Shown: positions 49,133 to 58,998, counted from the first letter of the stretch. The stretch: DNA of 64,000 bases from Phycisphaerales bacterium (GCA_016716475.1 JADJWG010000001.1:434001-498000), one strand, 5' to 3'. Numbers and translations: made by a program. The notes: a model not told the origin generated them from the letters alone.

Positions 49133-50293
49133 TCACACTGCCGCGCACACCTGCCTGGCCGCGTCCGTCAGGTCGGCGGCGGGCTTGAGCTGCGGAATTG
49201 CGGCTTCCTTGAGCATCTGCCGCGCCCTTTCCACGTTCGTCCCTTCCAGCCGCACCACGACCGGCACCTTGAAACCGACCTCGCGTCCGGCCTGAATCAG
49301 TGCATCGGCGATCACATCGCACCGCGCGATGCCGCCGAAGATGTTCACCAGCACGGCTTTCACCTGTGCGTCGGCCAGGATGATGCGGAAGGCCTCCACC
49401 GCCCCCTCCGGCGTCACGCTGCCACCGACGTCGAGGAAATTCGCCGGTTCGCCACCGTGCAACTTGATGATGTCCATCGTCGCCATCGCCAGGCCGGCCC
49501 CATTCACGAGGCAGCCGATGTTACCATCCAGCGCGATGTAGCTGAGATTGTGCTCCTTGGCCTGCAATTCGGCCGCATTTTCCTCGTGCGGGTCGAAGAG
49601 TGCCTCCAGGTCCGGGTGGCGGAAAAGCGCGTTATCGTCGAAGTTGAATTTTGCGTCGATTGCCAGGATTTCACCCTGCGGCGTCTGCACCAGCGGGTTG
49701 ATTTCCGCCAGCGAGCAGTCCTGCTCCAGAAACAGTTTCGCGAGCTTCATCATCATGTCTGCCGCCGCTTTGGCGGCGGCACCCGTCAGACCGATCTCCG
49801 CCGCCAGGCCGGTTGCCTGAAATGAGCGCAGGCCGAGGTGTGGATGGAACCACGCTTTGCGGATGGCCTCGGGATTACGGGCGGCCACCTCCTCGATCTC
49901 AACCCCTCCCTCGGCACTGGCCATCAGCACCGGAACCCGCCGCGCCCGGTCGAGCACCACGCCGACGTAATACTCTTTCGAAATATCGACCGCCGCCGCG
50001 AGCAGGATCTTGCGGACCTGGATGCCCTCGGGTCCGGTCTGCTTCGAAACCATCGGCTCACGAAACATTCGGGCCGCATGCGCCTGGGCATCTTCCGGGG
50101 AATGGACGAGCTTCACATAGCCCGCCTTGCCGCGGCCGCCGGCATGTACCTGGGCCTTCACCACGACCGTCGGGGCACCGATACGGCGAAAGGCCTCCGC
50201 GGCCTGCGCGGGGCGCTCAATCACTTCACTCGGCGGAACGGGGACGCCTACCGCCTGCAGCAGCGCCCGGGCCTGGTATTCATGCACTTTCAT
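49133..50293 (-). CDS. sucC: Succinyl-CoA ligase, beta subunit
   Basis: A 386-residue ATP-grasp subunit of the TCA-cycle enzyme that interconverts succinyl-CoA and succinate with ATP or GTP formation. It begins MKVHEYQARALLQAVGVPVPP, has VVKAQVHAGGRGKAGYVKL, LAEINPLV, AIDAKFNFDDNALFRHPDL, and the C-terminal GCLVNGAGLAMATMD and NIFGGIARCDVIADAL that hold the phosphate loop. GGGAG precedes the ATG. The partner sucD is not adjacent in this window, which is unusual since sucC-sucD are normally paired. hldE and gmhA follow instead. Confidence 0.95.
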   Translation of the reverse strand: MKVHEYQARALLQAVGVPVPPSEVIERPAQAAEAFRRIGAPTVVVKAQVHAGGRGKAGYVKLVHSPEDAQAHAARMFREPMVSKQTGPEGIQVRKILLAAAVDISKEYYVGVVLDRARRVPVLMASAEGGVEIEEVAARNPEAIRKAWFHPHLGLRSFQATGLAAEIGLTGAAAKAAADMMMKLAKLFLEQDCSLAEINPLVQTPQGEILAIDAKFNFDDNALFRHPDLEALFDPHEENAAELQAKEHNLSYIALDGNIGCLVNGAGLAMATMDIIKLHGGEPANFLDVGGSVTPEGAVEAFRIILADAQVKAVLVNIFGGIARCDVIADALIQAGREVGFKVPVVVRLEGTNVERARQMLKEAAIPQLKPAADLTDAARQVCAAV

Positions 50294-50549
50294 GCGGACT
50301 TGCTCCCATCAATGGCGCGACCACGAGCCGCCGCCGCCCGGGCAGTCTACCGCAGCCGCGGAACGTGGGAAACTGAAGCAACGCGGCCTCGTGGGCCGTC
50401 GGACACGACCGGCGCTGGGTCCCTTTGCCACCTGAGCACGAACCCGGCCCTGTTCCCCGCCTCACTCTGCCGCAATAATCCGGCCTCCATCGCTCCCGTG
50501 CGGCGGGGCGACCCGTTGGACGGGGACTACCCGGAGATCGGACTTCGGC

Positions 50550-52301
50550 ATGTTGCGCGAGATCATCGACATCTCAGCCCTCGAAGACTTCGCCAGCGGC
50601 ATGGCCCGCACGGGGCGTGTCCGCGTCTGTCTCTACGACGACGACGGCCGTTTGCTGGTGTCCACGCGCAGCAACAACGAGTTCGCGCGGCTCACGGGCC
50701 ACGTACTCACGCAATTGCCGGCGCCACTGCAACTCGAGCGTGTGCCGGCCCACGATCCGCCGGGACACGTGGCCTTCGTGGAGAGCCACGGGGTCTGGTA
50801 CGTCGTTGCACCGATCTACATCGACGAGCATGAGGCCGGCTACGTCGGTGTCGGCGAGTACCGGGTCGAGTTGCCGCCGGTCGAGGACTGGACGCCACCC
50901 GACCCCACCCACGGTATCACGCTCGCGCGGCTCCGTGCCGCATGGGAAGAACTGCCCACGCTCGATCGCGGCGGCGCAGCCCACGAAGTGATTACGGCCC
51001 GCTGGGGGGCGCGGCAACTGGCCGCGTGGGGTCGCCGGGAGTCGCGCCTGCTGGCGATGACGGATGAGGTGGCACTGGTCGGCGACATCGCCGAGTTGCT
51101 GACCGGTGAGGCCGACCTGCAGGAAGTGCTCGACCGCATCGTGCTGGAAACAGCCCGCGTGATGGATTGCCCCTACTGCACGATTCGACTGTACGACGCC
51201 CGGACTCAGGAGCTCACGCTCCAAAGCGTGCATGGCCTGCCCCACGACTACCTGCAAAAAGGGCTCGTCACGCGCACGACGGGCACGATCAGCGACGAGG
51301 CCCTGCGCGGTCACATCGTGTACGTGGAGGATGCCCCGAGCGACCCGCGCGTGCTCTACCCCGACGAGATGCGCCGCGCCGGCATCGCCAGCATGCTGAC
51401 CGCGGGCATGATTTACCGTGGCAATCCGGTCGGGCTGATCCGCGTATACACCCACACGCGGCGACGCTTTCGCAAAGCTCAACGCGACCTGCTGCGCGCC
51501 GTGGCCTACCAGGCCGCGACTGCGGTCGTGCACGCGCAACTGGTCGACGAGCGCCTGCGCAACGCGACCATGCAGCGGCAGCTCGAGCTCGCCGGCGATC
51601 TGCAGGAACGCATGATCCGCGTGCCACCGCCGCGCCACCCGGCACTCGAGACGGCGGTCTCCTTCGACCCGACCTACGAGGTCGCCGGCGACTTCTGTGA
51701 CTTTCTGACATTACCCGACGGACGGCTCACGGCGGTGGTCGGGGACGTGGCCGGCAAGGGCGTGCCTGCTTCGCTGCTGATGTCCGCCGCGCGCGGTGCC
51801 CTGCGGGCGATGGCCGAAACCTGCGGTGGTCCGGGCGAACTACTGACACGTCTCAACCGCCAGATCGAGCGGGACACGCTGCCGGGTGAGTTCATGACGG
51901 TGCTGCTAGCGGCGATCGACCCGGCACGCCAATGTGTAACCTACGCCAGCGCGGGACACGAGCCGCTCCTGATCCTGCGCGCCGGTGAGATCCTCCCGGC
52001 GGAGGAGGGCGACCTCGTGCTGGGCATCCGCCGCGACGTACCCTATCGCGAGCACACGATGGCACTGCTGCCCGGCGACCTGCTGTTGCTGTATACAGAT
52101 GGCGCGATCGAAGCCCGCAACTTCCACGGGGAGGAGTTCGGCCGCGAACGCCTCTGGCACGCGTTGCGGAGCTATGGCGCGCACGCCCCGTCCCAACTGT
52201 TGCAGAATATCGTGTGGGACATACGGCGGTTCGTCGGGCTGGCAGAGCAGTCCGACGATTTGACGCTCGTCGCCGTACGGCTGCGCCCCCCGCGCACGTA
52301 A
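50550..52301 (+). CDS. PocR/GAF/PP2C (SpoIIE-type) serine phosphatase
   Basis: A 583-residue multi-domain regulator. The N-terminal part (about 4-160) resembles a PocR sensor domain (IDISALEDFASGMARTGRVRVCLYDDDGRLLVSTRS). A GAF domain follows (about 190-340, LQEVLDRIVLETARVMDCPYCTIRLYDARTQELTLQSVHGLP). The catalytic PP2C domain (about 370-580) has YEVAGDFCDF, VGDVAGKGVPASLLMSAARGAL, LLLYTDGAIEARN and SDDLTLVAV, giving the metal-binding Asp set. It likely dephosphorylates a partner in an anti-sigma pathway; none is adjacent. It is divergent from sucC. Confidence 0.88.
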   Translation: MLREIIDISALEDFASGMARTGRVRVCLYDDDGRLLVSTRSNNEFARLTGHVLTQLPAPLQLERVPAHDPPGHVAFVESHGVWYVVAPIYIDEHEAGYVGVGEYRVELPPVEDWTPPDPTHGITLARLRAAWEELPTLDRGGAAHEVITARWGARQLAAWGRRESRLLAMTDEVALVGDIAELLTGEADLQEVLDRIVLETARVMDCPYCTIRLYDARTQELTLQSVHGLPHDYLQKGLVTRTTGTISDEALRGHIVYVEDAPSDPRVLYPDEMRRAGIASMLTAGMIYRGNPVGLIRVYTHTRRRFRKAQRDLLRAVAYQAATAVVHAQLVDERLRNATMQRQLELAGDLQERMIRVPPPRHPALETAVSFDPTYEVAGDFCDFLTLPDGRLTAVVGDVAGKGVPASLLMSAARGALRAMAETCGGPGELLTRLNRQIERDTLPGEFMTVLLAAIDPARQCVTYASAGHEPLLILRAGEILPAEEGDLVLGIRRDVPYREHTMALLPGDLLLLYTDGAIEARNFHGEEFGRERLWHALRSYGAHAPSQLLQNIVWDIRRFVGLAEQSDDLTLVAVRLRPPRT

Positions 52302-52320
52302 CCGCCGCGGACGTGACGCA

Positions 52321-54369
52321 TCAGGGTGTAATGCACCATGTGCCACCGCTGCGTCGCGGCACCCGCACGTACAGCGTGGCAGAAGCCATGCGCTCCTCGG
52401 TGCCCGTCCACAAGTCCCGCACCGTCACCTCGGCCGGCAGCGGCACACCTTCCATCCGTACACGCACACCGGATTCGGCCGCATTCAGATTCGTTGCCAC
52501 GAGCACCCAAGAGCCCGCCGTGGAATAGAGCGCCGTGGTTACCCCCGGCAGTTCCGCCTGCGCAAACAGCGGCACACCCGCCCAGCGATGCACGGCCCGG
52601 ACGATCGCCGCATTCATCGGCACACCCAGCATCAGCACGCGCCCGGCTCCCCGCGGCTCCACATACCCACACACCCAGCGCTTCCCGATGTAGCCGGTCA
52701 TCCACTTGTCCGCGTTCTCGACGGCCTGTTGCTGACCGGCCGTCTGCGTGCCCCAGACCGGCTGTCCCGGAGGCCGATCCCACACCCACACCGCGCCATC
52801 CGACTCCGGCCGCTCGGCTCCCAGTTCCACCGCGACTTTTTTGCCCAAGGGCGAGAGGATGCGATCCGGTGGCGCGATTTCCAAGCCATTGTGCGGCCTG
52901 AACCGCTCATCCCGCTGTGGGAACTGCTGACAGAGCACAAGCGTGCCGCCCCGCTCCACATAATCGACGAGTCGCTGCTGCGACTGTGTCGCCAGCCAGT
53001 CGGCCCCGGAATAGTACAGCAACGGCCGCTCGATTCGCCCCAACTCGGGGTCGTACAACTCGAAATCCACATCGGCCGCATGCAGCGCACTGAGTACCGG
53101 GTTGCGAGCGTACGCCTGGTCCGTCGGAACCTGCAACGGTTCGAGCATCACCGCGGTGTCGGTGCACTTGCGGAGTGTCGGCAGATCGATCTCCGCTGCC
53201 AGCGCGTGGAACTGCCGTAAGACATCGCCCAGTTCCGGCCGCACATCACCACGCTCATTGATCGGCGTGTAGTACCAGTTGTCGCGCCCGACCAGCATAT
53301 ACCAGTTGAACCCGTGCACGCCCGCGATCAGCAGCGACGTGGCCAGGAGACGGTAGTGATTCGGCGTAAGTACGCCGACATACTCGTGGTAGCCGTGCCA
53401 GACGCCGCACTCCAATTCCGCGACGTGTGGCAGGGTCGAGATCACGCGCTGGTAGCGGCAGGTGTCGAGGAAGAGCCGGTGCTCTTCCGGCTCACCACCG
53501 AACTCGTTCCGGGGATACCAGTCGATGCCGGTGTAATCAACGGTCTTCGCCACTTCGCGCCAGTTCTGCACGTCACCCCCGGGGTAATAGTTTGCGACCA
53601 GCGGCACGTCGACCCCCAGTTCGCGGTAGGTCTGCGCATGCCAGCGCAAGCCCTCCGCCGTGGCCCAGTGCTGGAACCGCCAGTAGTCCTTGTGGCGCGT
53701 CAACCCCTGCGGGTCGAAACTGTTCAGTCGTACCGCGTACGGCTGCGCATCCTCGATCCGGGCATATGCCGTGCCCCACGCCGTGTTCAGATCCGCCACA
53801 TCGCGATAGGCACTGCGGAGGAAGTCGTGGAAGAAACCCGGCACGGGCCTCCCATTGAGCCCGCTCTCATCCTCGAACCAGTGCGAGAAGATGTCCATCT
53901 CGTTATCGGTCATCCAGGACAGGATGCGGCCACCTTGCGTCGCGAGGAAGGGCCGCAATGCGGCCGTCACCGCAGCCATCCACACGCGGGCTTCGCGCCG
54001 ATACGACTCCCCGATGCGCGGCAGACGTACGACACGATCCGGCACGCCGGCATTGGTCCACTCGGAGTAGATGAATGGTCCTGGACGAATCAGGACCCAG
54101 AAACCCAGCGATTGCACCAGCTCCAGGAAACCAACCAGGTTGCGCGGCGGTTCCGTGCTGCCGGTAAAGTCGAATTGGCCAGGCGCGAGTTCGTGGTATT
54201 CCCACGGCACGTAGGTGGCGACCACACGAACTCCGAGCCGTTGCGTCGCTTCGAGCACACGGCGCCAGCGCGCGGGATGGAGCCGCCAGTAATGCACCTC
54301 CCCTGCGAACAGCGGGACGCGCTCTGAACCTACCTGGTACGCCCCGTTCTGAATCTGCACCACTGGCAT
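52321..54369 (-). CDS. GH35-like beta-galactosidase family protein
   Basis: A 682-residue glycoside hydrolase. The TIM barrel opens LFAGEVHYWRLHPARWRRVLEATQRLGVRVVATYVPWEYHELAPGQFDFTG, the GH35 pattern. The likely acid/base Glu lies in ILSWMTDNEMDIF, and a nucleophile candidate lies in VAELECGVWHGY. After about 420 residues comes a glutamine-amidotransferase-like middle region, then a small beta C-terminus. GH42 enzymes share this plan and cannot be excluded. No signal peptide is seen, so it probably acts inside the cell. AAGGAG precedes the ATG. Confidence 0.85.
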   Translation of the reverse strand: MPVVQIQNGAYQVGSERVPLFAGEVHYWRLHPARWRRVLEATQRLGVRVVATYVPWEYHELAPGQFDFTGSTEPPRNLVGFLELVQSLGFWVLIRPGPFIYSEWTNAGVPDRVVRLPRIGESYRREARVWMAAVTAALRPFLATQGGRILSWMTDNEMDIFSHWFEDESGLNGRPVPGFFHDFLRSAYRDVADLNTAWGTAYARIEDAQPYAVRLNSFDPQGLTRHKDYWRFQHWATAEGLRWHAQTYRELGVDVPLVANYYPGGDVQNWREVAKTVDYTGIDWYPRNEFGGEPEEHRLFLDTCRYQRVISTLPHVAELECGVWHGYHEYVGVLTPNHYRLLATSLLIAGVHGFNWYMLVGRDNWYYTPINERGDVRPELGDVLRQFHALAAEIDLPTLRKCTDTAVMLEPLQVPTDQAYARNPVLSALHAADVDFELYDPELGRIERPLLYYSGADWLATQSQQRLVDYVERGGTLVLCQQFPQRDERFRPHNGLEIAPPDRILSPLGKKVAVELGAERPESDGAVWVWDRPPGQPVWGTQTAGQQQAVENADKWMTGYIGKRWVCGYVEPRGAGRVLMLGVPMNAAIVRAVHRWAGVPLFAQAELPGVTTALYSTAGSWVLVATNLNAAESGVRVRMEGVPLPAEVTVRDLWTGTEERMASATLYVRVPRRSGGTWCITP

Positions 54370-54566
54370 CGCCGCTCCTTGTCAACCCCGCCACCACCGT
54401 TGCACCGTTTTGTCGCATCTTGTACACGACCCCGGGGCGACCGTGAAGGCATGAGTATACTCCGCGCCCGGATGGGAGACAGGGAGTCCGACCGAGACGT
54501 CTCGGTCCTCCTGCGCGGCACCATTCATCCCCGCAGCTTCTCCCCTGCAGCAGGAACAGCGCTTCC

Positions 54567-57425
54567 ATGAAGACCCGCCTAATTCGTCCGCTCGTCTGGC
54601 TGGCCACGCTGGCCATCGCCATGCCCCTATTCGCCGCCGACCCGCTTCCCAGCGACGCCCGGATTCTTTCCGGCAAGCTGGCGAACGGTGTCACCTGGAA
54701 GTATCGCAAGCACGATAACCCACCTGGTCGCATGGCCCTGATGATGCATGTGGCCTCCGGCTCCCTGAACGAGACCGAGGAGCAACGCGGCCTGGCACAC
54801 TTCCTTGAGCACATGGCCTTCAACGGCTCCGAACACTTTGCACCGGGCGAACTCGTGCCATATTTCGAGCGCATCGGGATGCAGTTCGGGCCCGACCTCA
54901 ACGCCTTCACCGGCTTCGATCAGACGGCCTACATGCTGTTCCTGCCGGATGCCACCGAACCGCAGGTGGCGGACGCTCTGAAAGTCCTCAGCGATTACGC
55001 CTTCCGCCTGCTGCTGCTGCCGGCGGAGATCGACCGCGAGCGCGGCGTCGTGCTTTCCGAGTTGCGGGCCGGCATGAGTGCCCAGCAGCGCATCCGTGAT
55101 GAGTTCATCGAGCGGGTCTTTGCCGGTTCACACCTCAGCCAGCGCCTGCCGATCGGCAAACGGGAAGTCATCGAGAATGCGGACCGCGACCGTTTCGAGG
55201 CGTACTACCGCACGTGGTACCGGCCACAGAACATCACTGTCATTCTCGTGGGCGATGCCGAGCCGGAGCCCTACCTGCCGCTGCTGGAGAAGTGGTTCGG
55301 CCAATACGAGGCGACCGTCGCGGCGGCAGATCAGGCGCGCCCCGGCTTGCGGCCCTTCGAGACGGAGCGGGCCTTCATCATCACGGACCCGGAGCACGCC
55401 CAGGGCAATGTTGACCTGTATGCCTTGCACCCGGGTCGTCAGCCGACCACCACAATCGCACAGGCCCGCGTCGAGCTGGTGGACCGACTGGCACTCTGGA
55501 TGCTCAATCGACGCCTGTCGCAGCGCGTCCAGCGCGGCGAGGCCGCCTATCGCACCGCGCAGGTGTCCGTCGGCGATTTCCTGAACGACGCCGTGCTGGT
55601 GAGTGGCTCGGCCACGGGCGAACCGGACGCCTGGGAGAAGATGCTCGCGGAAGTCATCCTCGAGATCCGCCGTGCCCGCGAGCACGGCTTCCTGCCCGGT
55701 GAATTCGACCTTTGTCAGCGGGAAGTACTCTCCGGCGCCGAAGATGCCGTCCGCAAGGAACCGACGCAGAACGCCCGCGGCCTGCTGTTCCGCATCCTGG
55801 CCGGTGTGAACACGCGTGAGCCGGTGCTCTCCGCCGAGCAGGAGCTGGACGTACTCCAGAAGCTCTTGCCCACGATCACGCTCGCGGAGCTCAACGCCGC
55901 CTTCGCGGCGCATTACTCCCCCCAGGCCTTCGCGTACGTGGTCACATTGCCGGAGAAAGACGGGATCAAGCTGCCGGCGGAGGACGAGGTGCTCGCCGCG
56001 GCGCGCGCGGCCTTCGCGCGGAGCACGGTGCAGATTGCGGATGTCGCCGCGGCGGACAGTCTGCTTGCCCAACCGCCGGTGCCCGGCAAGGTTACCGAGA
56101 CCACCCGCGACGAGGACTTGCAGATCGTCAGCGGCTGGCTCTCCAACGGCGTCCGCTTCCACTACCGCTTCATGGACTACAAGAAAGATCTCGTGCTCGT
56201 CAGCTTCGCGCTGGCCGGCGGTCAGATCGAGGAGACGTCCGCAAACGCCGGCATTACGCTGTTCGCGTCGCGGCTCTTCGCCCAACCCGCCACCGACCGG
56301 CTTGATTCGTCCGCGCTCCAGGATCTGATGACCGGTCGCAACATCGCCATCGGCGCCGCCCCGGCCAACGACCACCTGCGGGTCACCCTCCGCGGCTCAC
56401 CACAGGATCTCGAGTTCGGTCTCCAGCTTGCCCATGCTCTGCTCATCAGCGGTAAGCTCGAGCAGAGTGCCTATGACAACACGCGCCAACAGATCTTGCA
56501 GCAGTTCGCCATGGCGCGCCGTATGCCGCAGTTCGTCGCTCTTGAAACGTTCGTCAAGGCGGTGAGCGGCGGCGACCCGCGCCGCATCCTGCTACCTGCG
56601 GTCGAGCAGGTGGAAGCGCTGACGCTGGAAGCGGCGCAGCAATGGTTCCACCGCATCGCCCGCTCTGCACCCCTGGAAGTCACGATCGTCGGCGAAGTGC
56701 CCCTTGAAACGGTCCTCCCGCTGCTCGAAACCTACGTGGCATCCCTCGGCGAAAGGCCGCGAACGGCCGAACACCTCGAGCCCCTGCGCACCCTGCGCGA
56801 CCGTGGGCCGGGACCACTCGTACGGCACGTACGCGTCGACACCATTACCCCGCAGGGCTTCGCGCTGACGGGCTTCGTCGCGGCCGACGCGCAAAACATC
56901 GCGGATGTCCGTGCTCTCAACCTTGCACAAAACACGCTCGACAGTCGGCTGATCAAGCGCGTGCGGGAGGAATTGGCGCTGGTCTACTCGATCAGCGCAT
57001 CCCACAGCCCCGACCCGGTCTACCACGATGCCGGCTCTTTCCTCAGCGGGGCACCGTGCGACCCCGCCAAGACCGATGAGGTCGTGGCCGAGGTCGAGAA
57101 GATCTTCACCGCTTTTGCGGCTGACGGTCCGAGCGCCGAGGAGCTCGCCACGGCCCTGCGACAGACGCTGAATTCGCTCGACCAGCAACTCAAGGAACCG
57201 AGCTTCTGGTTCGACCGCCTGAGCGCGTTCGATCTGCACAAAGGGCGACTCGAGGACCTGAAGAACATCCCCGCCGCCTACGAGGCCATCACCGCGGAGC
57301 AGGTGCGCGACACCTTCCGCAAGTACTACACGTCAGCGCGGCAGTTCCGCGTCACGGCCGTACCCGAAACAGCCGCAACTCCGGCGGAGCCAAAGGCCGA
57401 GTTGGAACCGGCCCCCGCCGACTGA
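54567..57425 (+). CDS. M16-family (insulinase-like) zinc peptidase, exported
   Basis: A 952-residue protease with a signal peptide ending MPLFAADP. The inverted zinc motif is HFLEH at 78-82 (AHFLEHMAFNGSEHF) with the distal Glu158 in EIDRERGVVLSEL. A second, inactive M16 half starts near 520 (LSNGVRFHYRFMDYKKDLVLVSFALAGGQIEE) and lacks the HxxEH motif, as expected for the two-lobed clamshell. It probably degrades peptides in the periplasm. It is divergent from the GH35-like gene, 197 bases away. The tail is Ala/Pro/Glu-rich. Confidence 0.93.
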   Translation: MKTRLIRPLVWLATLAIAMPLFAADPLPSDARILSGKLANGVTWKYRKHDNPPGRMALMMHVASGSLNETEEQRGLAHFLEHMAFNGSEHFAPGELVPYFERIGMQFGPDLNAFTGFDQTAYMLFLPDATEPQVADALKVLSDYAFRLLLLPAEIDRERGVVLSELRAGMSAQQRIRDEFIERVFAGSHLSQRLPIGKREVIENADRDRFEAYYRTWYRPQNITVILVGDAEPEPYLPLLEKWFGQYEATVAAADQARPGLRPFETERAFIITDPEHAQGNVDLYALHPGRQPTTTIAQARVELVDRLALWMLNRRLSQRVQRGEAAYRTAQVSVGDFLNDAVLVSGSATGEPDAWEKMLAEVILEIRRAREHGFLPGEFDLCQREVLSGAEDAVRKEPTQNARGLLFRILAGVNTREPVLSAEQELDVLQKLLPTITLAELNAAFAAHYSPQAFAYVVTLPEKDGIKLPAEDEVLAAARAAFARSTVQIADVAAADSLLAQPPVPGKVTETTRDEDLQIVSGWLSNGVRFHYRFMDYKKDLVLVSFALAGGQIEETSANAGITLFASRLFAQPATDRLDSSALQDLMTGRNIAIGAAPANDHLRVTLRGSPQDLEFGLQLAHALLISGKLEQSAYDNTRQQILQQFAMARRMPQFVALETFVKAVSGGDPRRILLPAVEQVEALTLEAAQQWFHRIARSAPLEVTIVGEVPLETVLPLLETYVASLGERPRTAEHLEPLRTLRDRGPGPLVRHVRVDTITPQGFALTGFVAADAQNIADVRALNLAQNTLDSRLIKRVREELALVYSISASHSPDPVYHDAGSFLSGAPCDPAKTDEVVAEVEKIFTAFAADGPSAEELATALRQTLNSLDQQLKEPSFWFDRLSAFDLHKGRLEDLKNIPAAYEAITAEQVRDTFRKYYTSARQFRVTAVPETAATPAEPKAELEPAPAD

Positions 57426-57555
57426 CGCCAAAGGCAAGAGTAGACCGGTCGGCGCGCCGCGGCCCCCGTCGGGGGGGGGTGGCGCGAGGGAGCGGTTGTA
57501 CGCCCGGGGGGCGCGGCCGGCGCCGGAGCCCTCCCGGTTCACCCTGCTCCCGAAG

Positions 57556-58041
57556 TCAGCTTGAGCTTCTCCGGTACTCCGCGCGTACGAACTCCTGCCA
57601 CTGGCCGTCCGCGCCCTGCATCTCCGACCGCAGCATCCGGACGTCAGCGCTCTTGAACTCGTAGATGTCCCGGTATTTCGCGGTCTTGCCCTCGTCCACG
57701 CAATTCGGCCCTTCCGCCTCCAGCGTCAGTACCGTGCCGGACTCGTCCAGGCGCCCTTCGTAGACGTACATGCTGGCCATCATCGACCCAACCCATGAGC
57801 CGACGAACCGCTCCTTCTGAGGGTCGTACCCGACGGTCAGCAGCGCCGTCCCCACGCCCCCGCCCGGCATGGTGCCGCGACCCTCCGCGACGATCCACAG
57901 CCCACCGACCGACCGTACGCTCTCCCGCCCGGTGAACTTTGCACGCGGCTGATCCGGCCCCATGAACGCCTCCCCCTCGTAACTCCACGCTCCCACGAAC
58001 TTCTGCAACCACGCGTGTTCCTTCAGCGGTTCAACCATCAT
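57556..58041 (-). CDS. DUF1579-family protein
   Basis: A 161-residue cytoplasmic-looking protein with the DUF1579 pattern: EHAWLQKFVGAWSYEGEAFMGPDQPRAKFTGRESVRSVGGLWIVAEGRG, LLTVGYDPQKERFVGSWVGSMMASMYVYEG, and LTLEAEGPN. The fold is predicted as a lipocalin-like barrel; its ligand is unknown. AGGGAG precedes the ATG at 58041. It is the third gene of a cluster behind arsR and the SRPBCC gene, which often travel together. GC-rich sequence, with no clear terminator, separates it from M16. Confidence 0.85.
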   Translation of the reverse strand: MMVEPLKEHAWLQKFVGAWSYEGEAFMGPDQPRAKFTGRESVRSVGGLWIVAEGRGTMPGGGVGTALLTVGYDPQKERFVGSWVGSMMASMYVYEGRLDESGTVLTLEAEGPNCVDEGKTAKYRDIYEFKSADVRMLRSEMQGADGQWQEFVRAEYRRSSS

Positions 58042-58135
58042 CGTGCTGTCTCCCTTCACGCAAAGATTGGTTTGCGGCTGGCCGCGCGCCGCGCCTCTGC
58101 AAACTGCCCGAAATGAAACTCCAGGCGCCTGACCC

Positions 58136-58597
58136 TCAGCGGCGCCCCTGTCGCTGCTCCGCGATTTCGCGAACACGCCCCAAACCGTACTCCCAACCCG
58201 TCACGACACCCTCCCGATGTTCGTCCAGAATCTGCCCCATGGCCCGGTGGACCAAGCGCAGTCGCGTCCCTTCCCCTTCAGCCGTCAGCCGGTATTGCAC
58301 GTGCGAAATTGCGGGATACGACATGAACAGGGGCCCGCAGATCTCCAGCAGCCCCGGTGGCTTGATGACCTGCACGTGCCCCCAGAAGTGCCCGCGGCCA
58401 GCGCCCAGGTCGCGGTACCAGCGCCCGCCCGGCCACGGCTCGATCTTCATCGGAAACGGCTGGCCGTCGGGCATCTCGCCCGCGGGCCCCAACTCTTCCA
58501 ACAGCGCTTCGAACGCAATGTCCGGCGGCGCGGCGATCTCCACTTCGCGGTGGATATGCAGCGTGCTCAACGCCGGCCCCGCGGTGTCCGTCCACAT
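58136..58597 (-). CDS. SRPBCC/AHSA1-type protein
   Basis: A 153-residue protein of the START-like fold: IHREVEIAAPPDIAFEALLEELG, EPWPGGRWYRDLGAGRGHFWGHVQVIKPPGLLEICGP, and RLTAEGEGTRLRLVHRAMG. Such AHSA1-like proteins bind hydrophobic ligands and are very often encoded just after a small ArsR regulator, as here (31 bases after arsR). GGAGGAAGG precedes the ATG. The ligand is not known. Confidence 0.85.
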   Translation of the reverse strand: MWTDTAGPALSTLHIHREVEIAAPPDIAFEALLEELGPAGEMPDGQPFPMKIEPWPGGRWYRDLGAGRGHFWGHVQVIKPPGLLEICGPLFMSYPAISHVQYRLTAEGEGTRLRLVHRAMGQILDEHREGVVTGWEYGLGRVREIAEQRQGRR

Positions 58598-58628
58598 TGT
58601 CCTTCCTCCAGCCCACCCCCATCAGCCC

Positions 58629-58970
58629 TCAGGATTCCAATCGTTCCGCCGCCCGACGCTCAGCCCGATGTTTGACTCGATCAAGCTGTTGGCTCCAAAG
58701 CCGTTCGCAGGTCTTGACCCAGTCGTGCACCGGCTTCAGCACCTCCGCATCGAACGTGTATACACGCTGGCGTCCCGCGCGGTTCACCCGCACGAGGCCA
58801 ACCTTGCGCAGCACACCCAGATGCTTCGAGACGGCCGGCTGCGGCAACCCCAGCGCGTCGACCAAGTCGCCGACCGCCCGCGCCCGCACCGCCAGCAGTG
58901 CGATGATCTCGCGCCTCCGACGCTCGGCAATCGCGTTGAAGACATCCGTCGTTGTCGCGGCCCGCGGCAT
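58629..58970 (-). CDS. ArsR-family transcriptional regulator
   Basis: A 113-residue winged-helix repressor: DVFNAIAERRRREIIALLAVRARAVGDLVDALGLPQPAVSKHLGVLRKVGLVRVNRAGRQRVYTFD. The metal-binding ELCVCDL motif is absent, so it is not a classical metal sensor; it fits the SdpR-like group paired with SRPBCC genes. It likely represses its own cluster, and a dyad lies just before its start at 58981-58998. The C-terminal third is a charged helix. Confidence 0.9.
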   Translation of the reverse strand: MPRAATTTDVFNAIAERRRREIIALLAVRARAVGDLVDALGLPQPAVSKHLGVLRKVGLVRVNRAGRQRVYTFDAEVLKPVHDWVKTCERLWSQQLDRVKHRAERRAAERLES

Positions 58971-58980
58971 ACTTCTAATA

Positions 58981-58998
58981 TAGTCCCATATGAGAATA
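58981..58998. promoter_or_regulatory. Candidate ArsR operator
   Basis: The 18-base stretch is an imperfect palindrome around CATATG, with TA, TC and GA, TA arms matching at 12 of 18 positions. It lies 11 bases before the arsR start on the minus strand, inside an AT-rich spot, where an autorepressor would bind. Confidence 0.45.
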
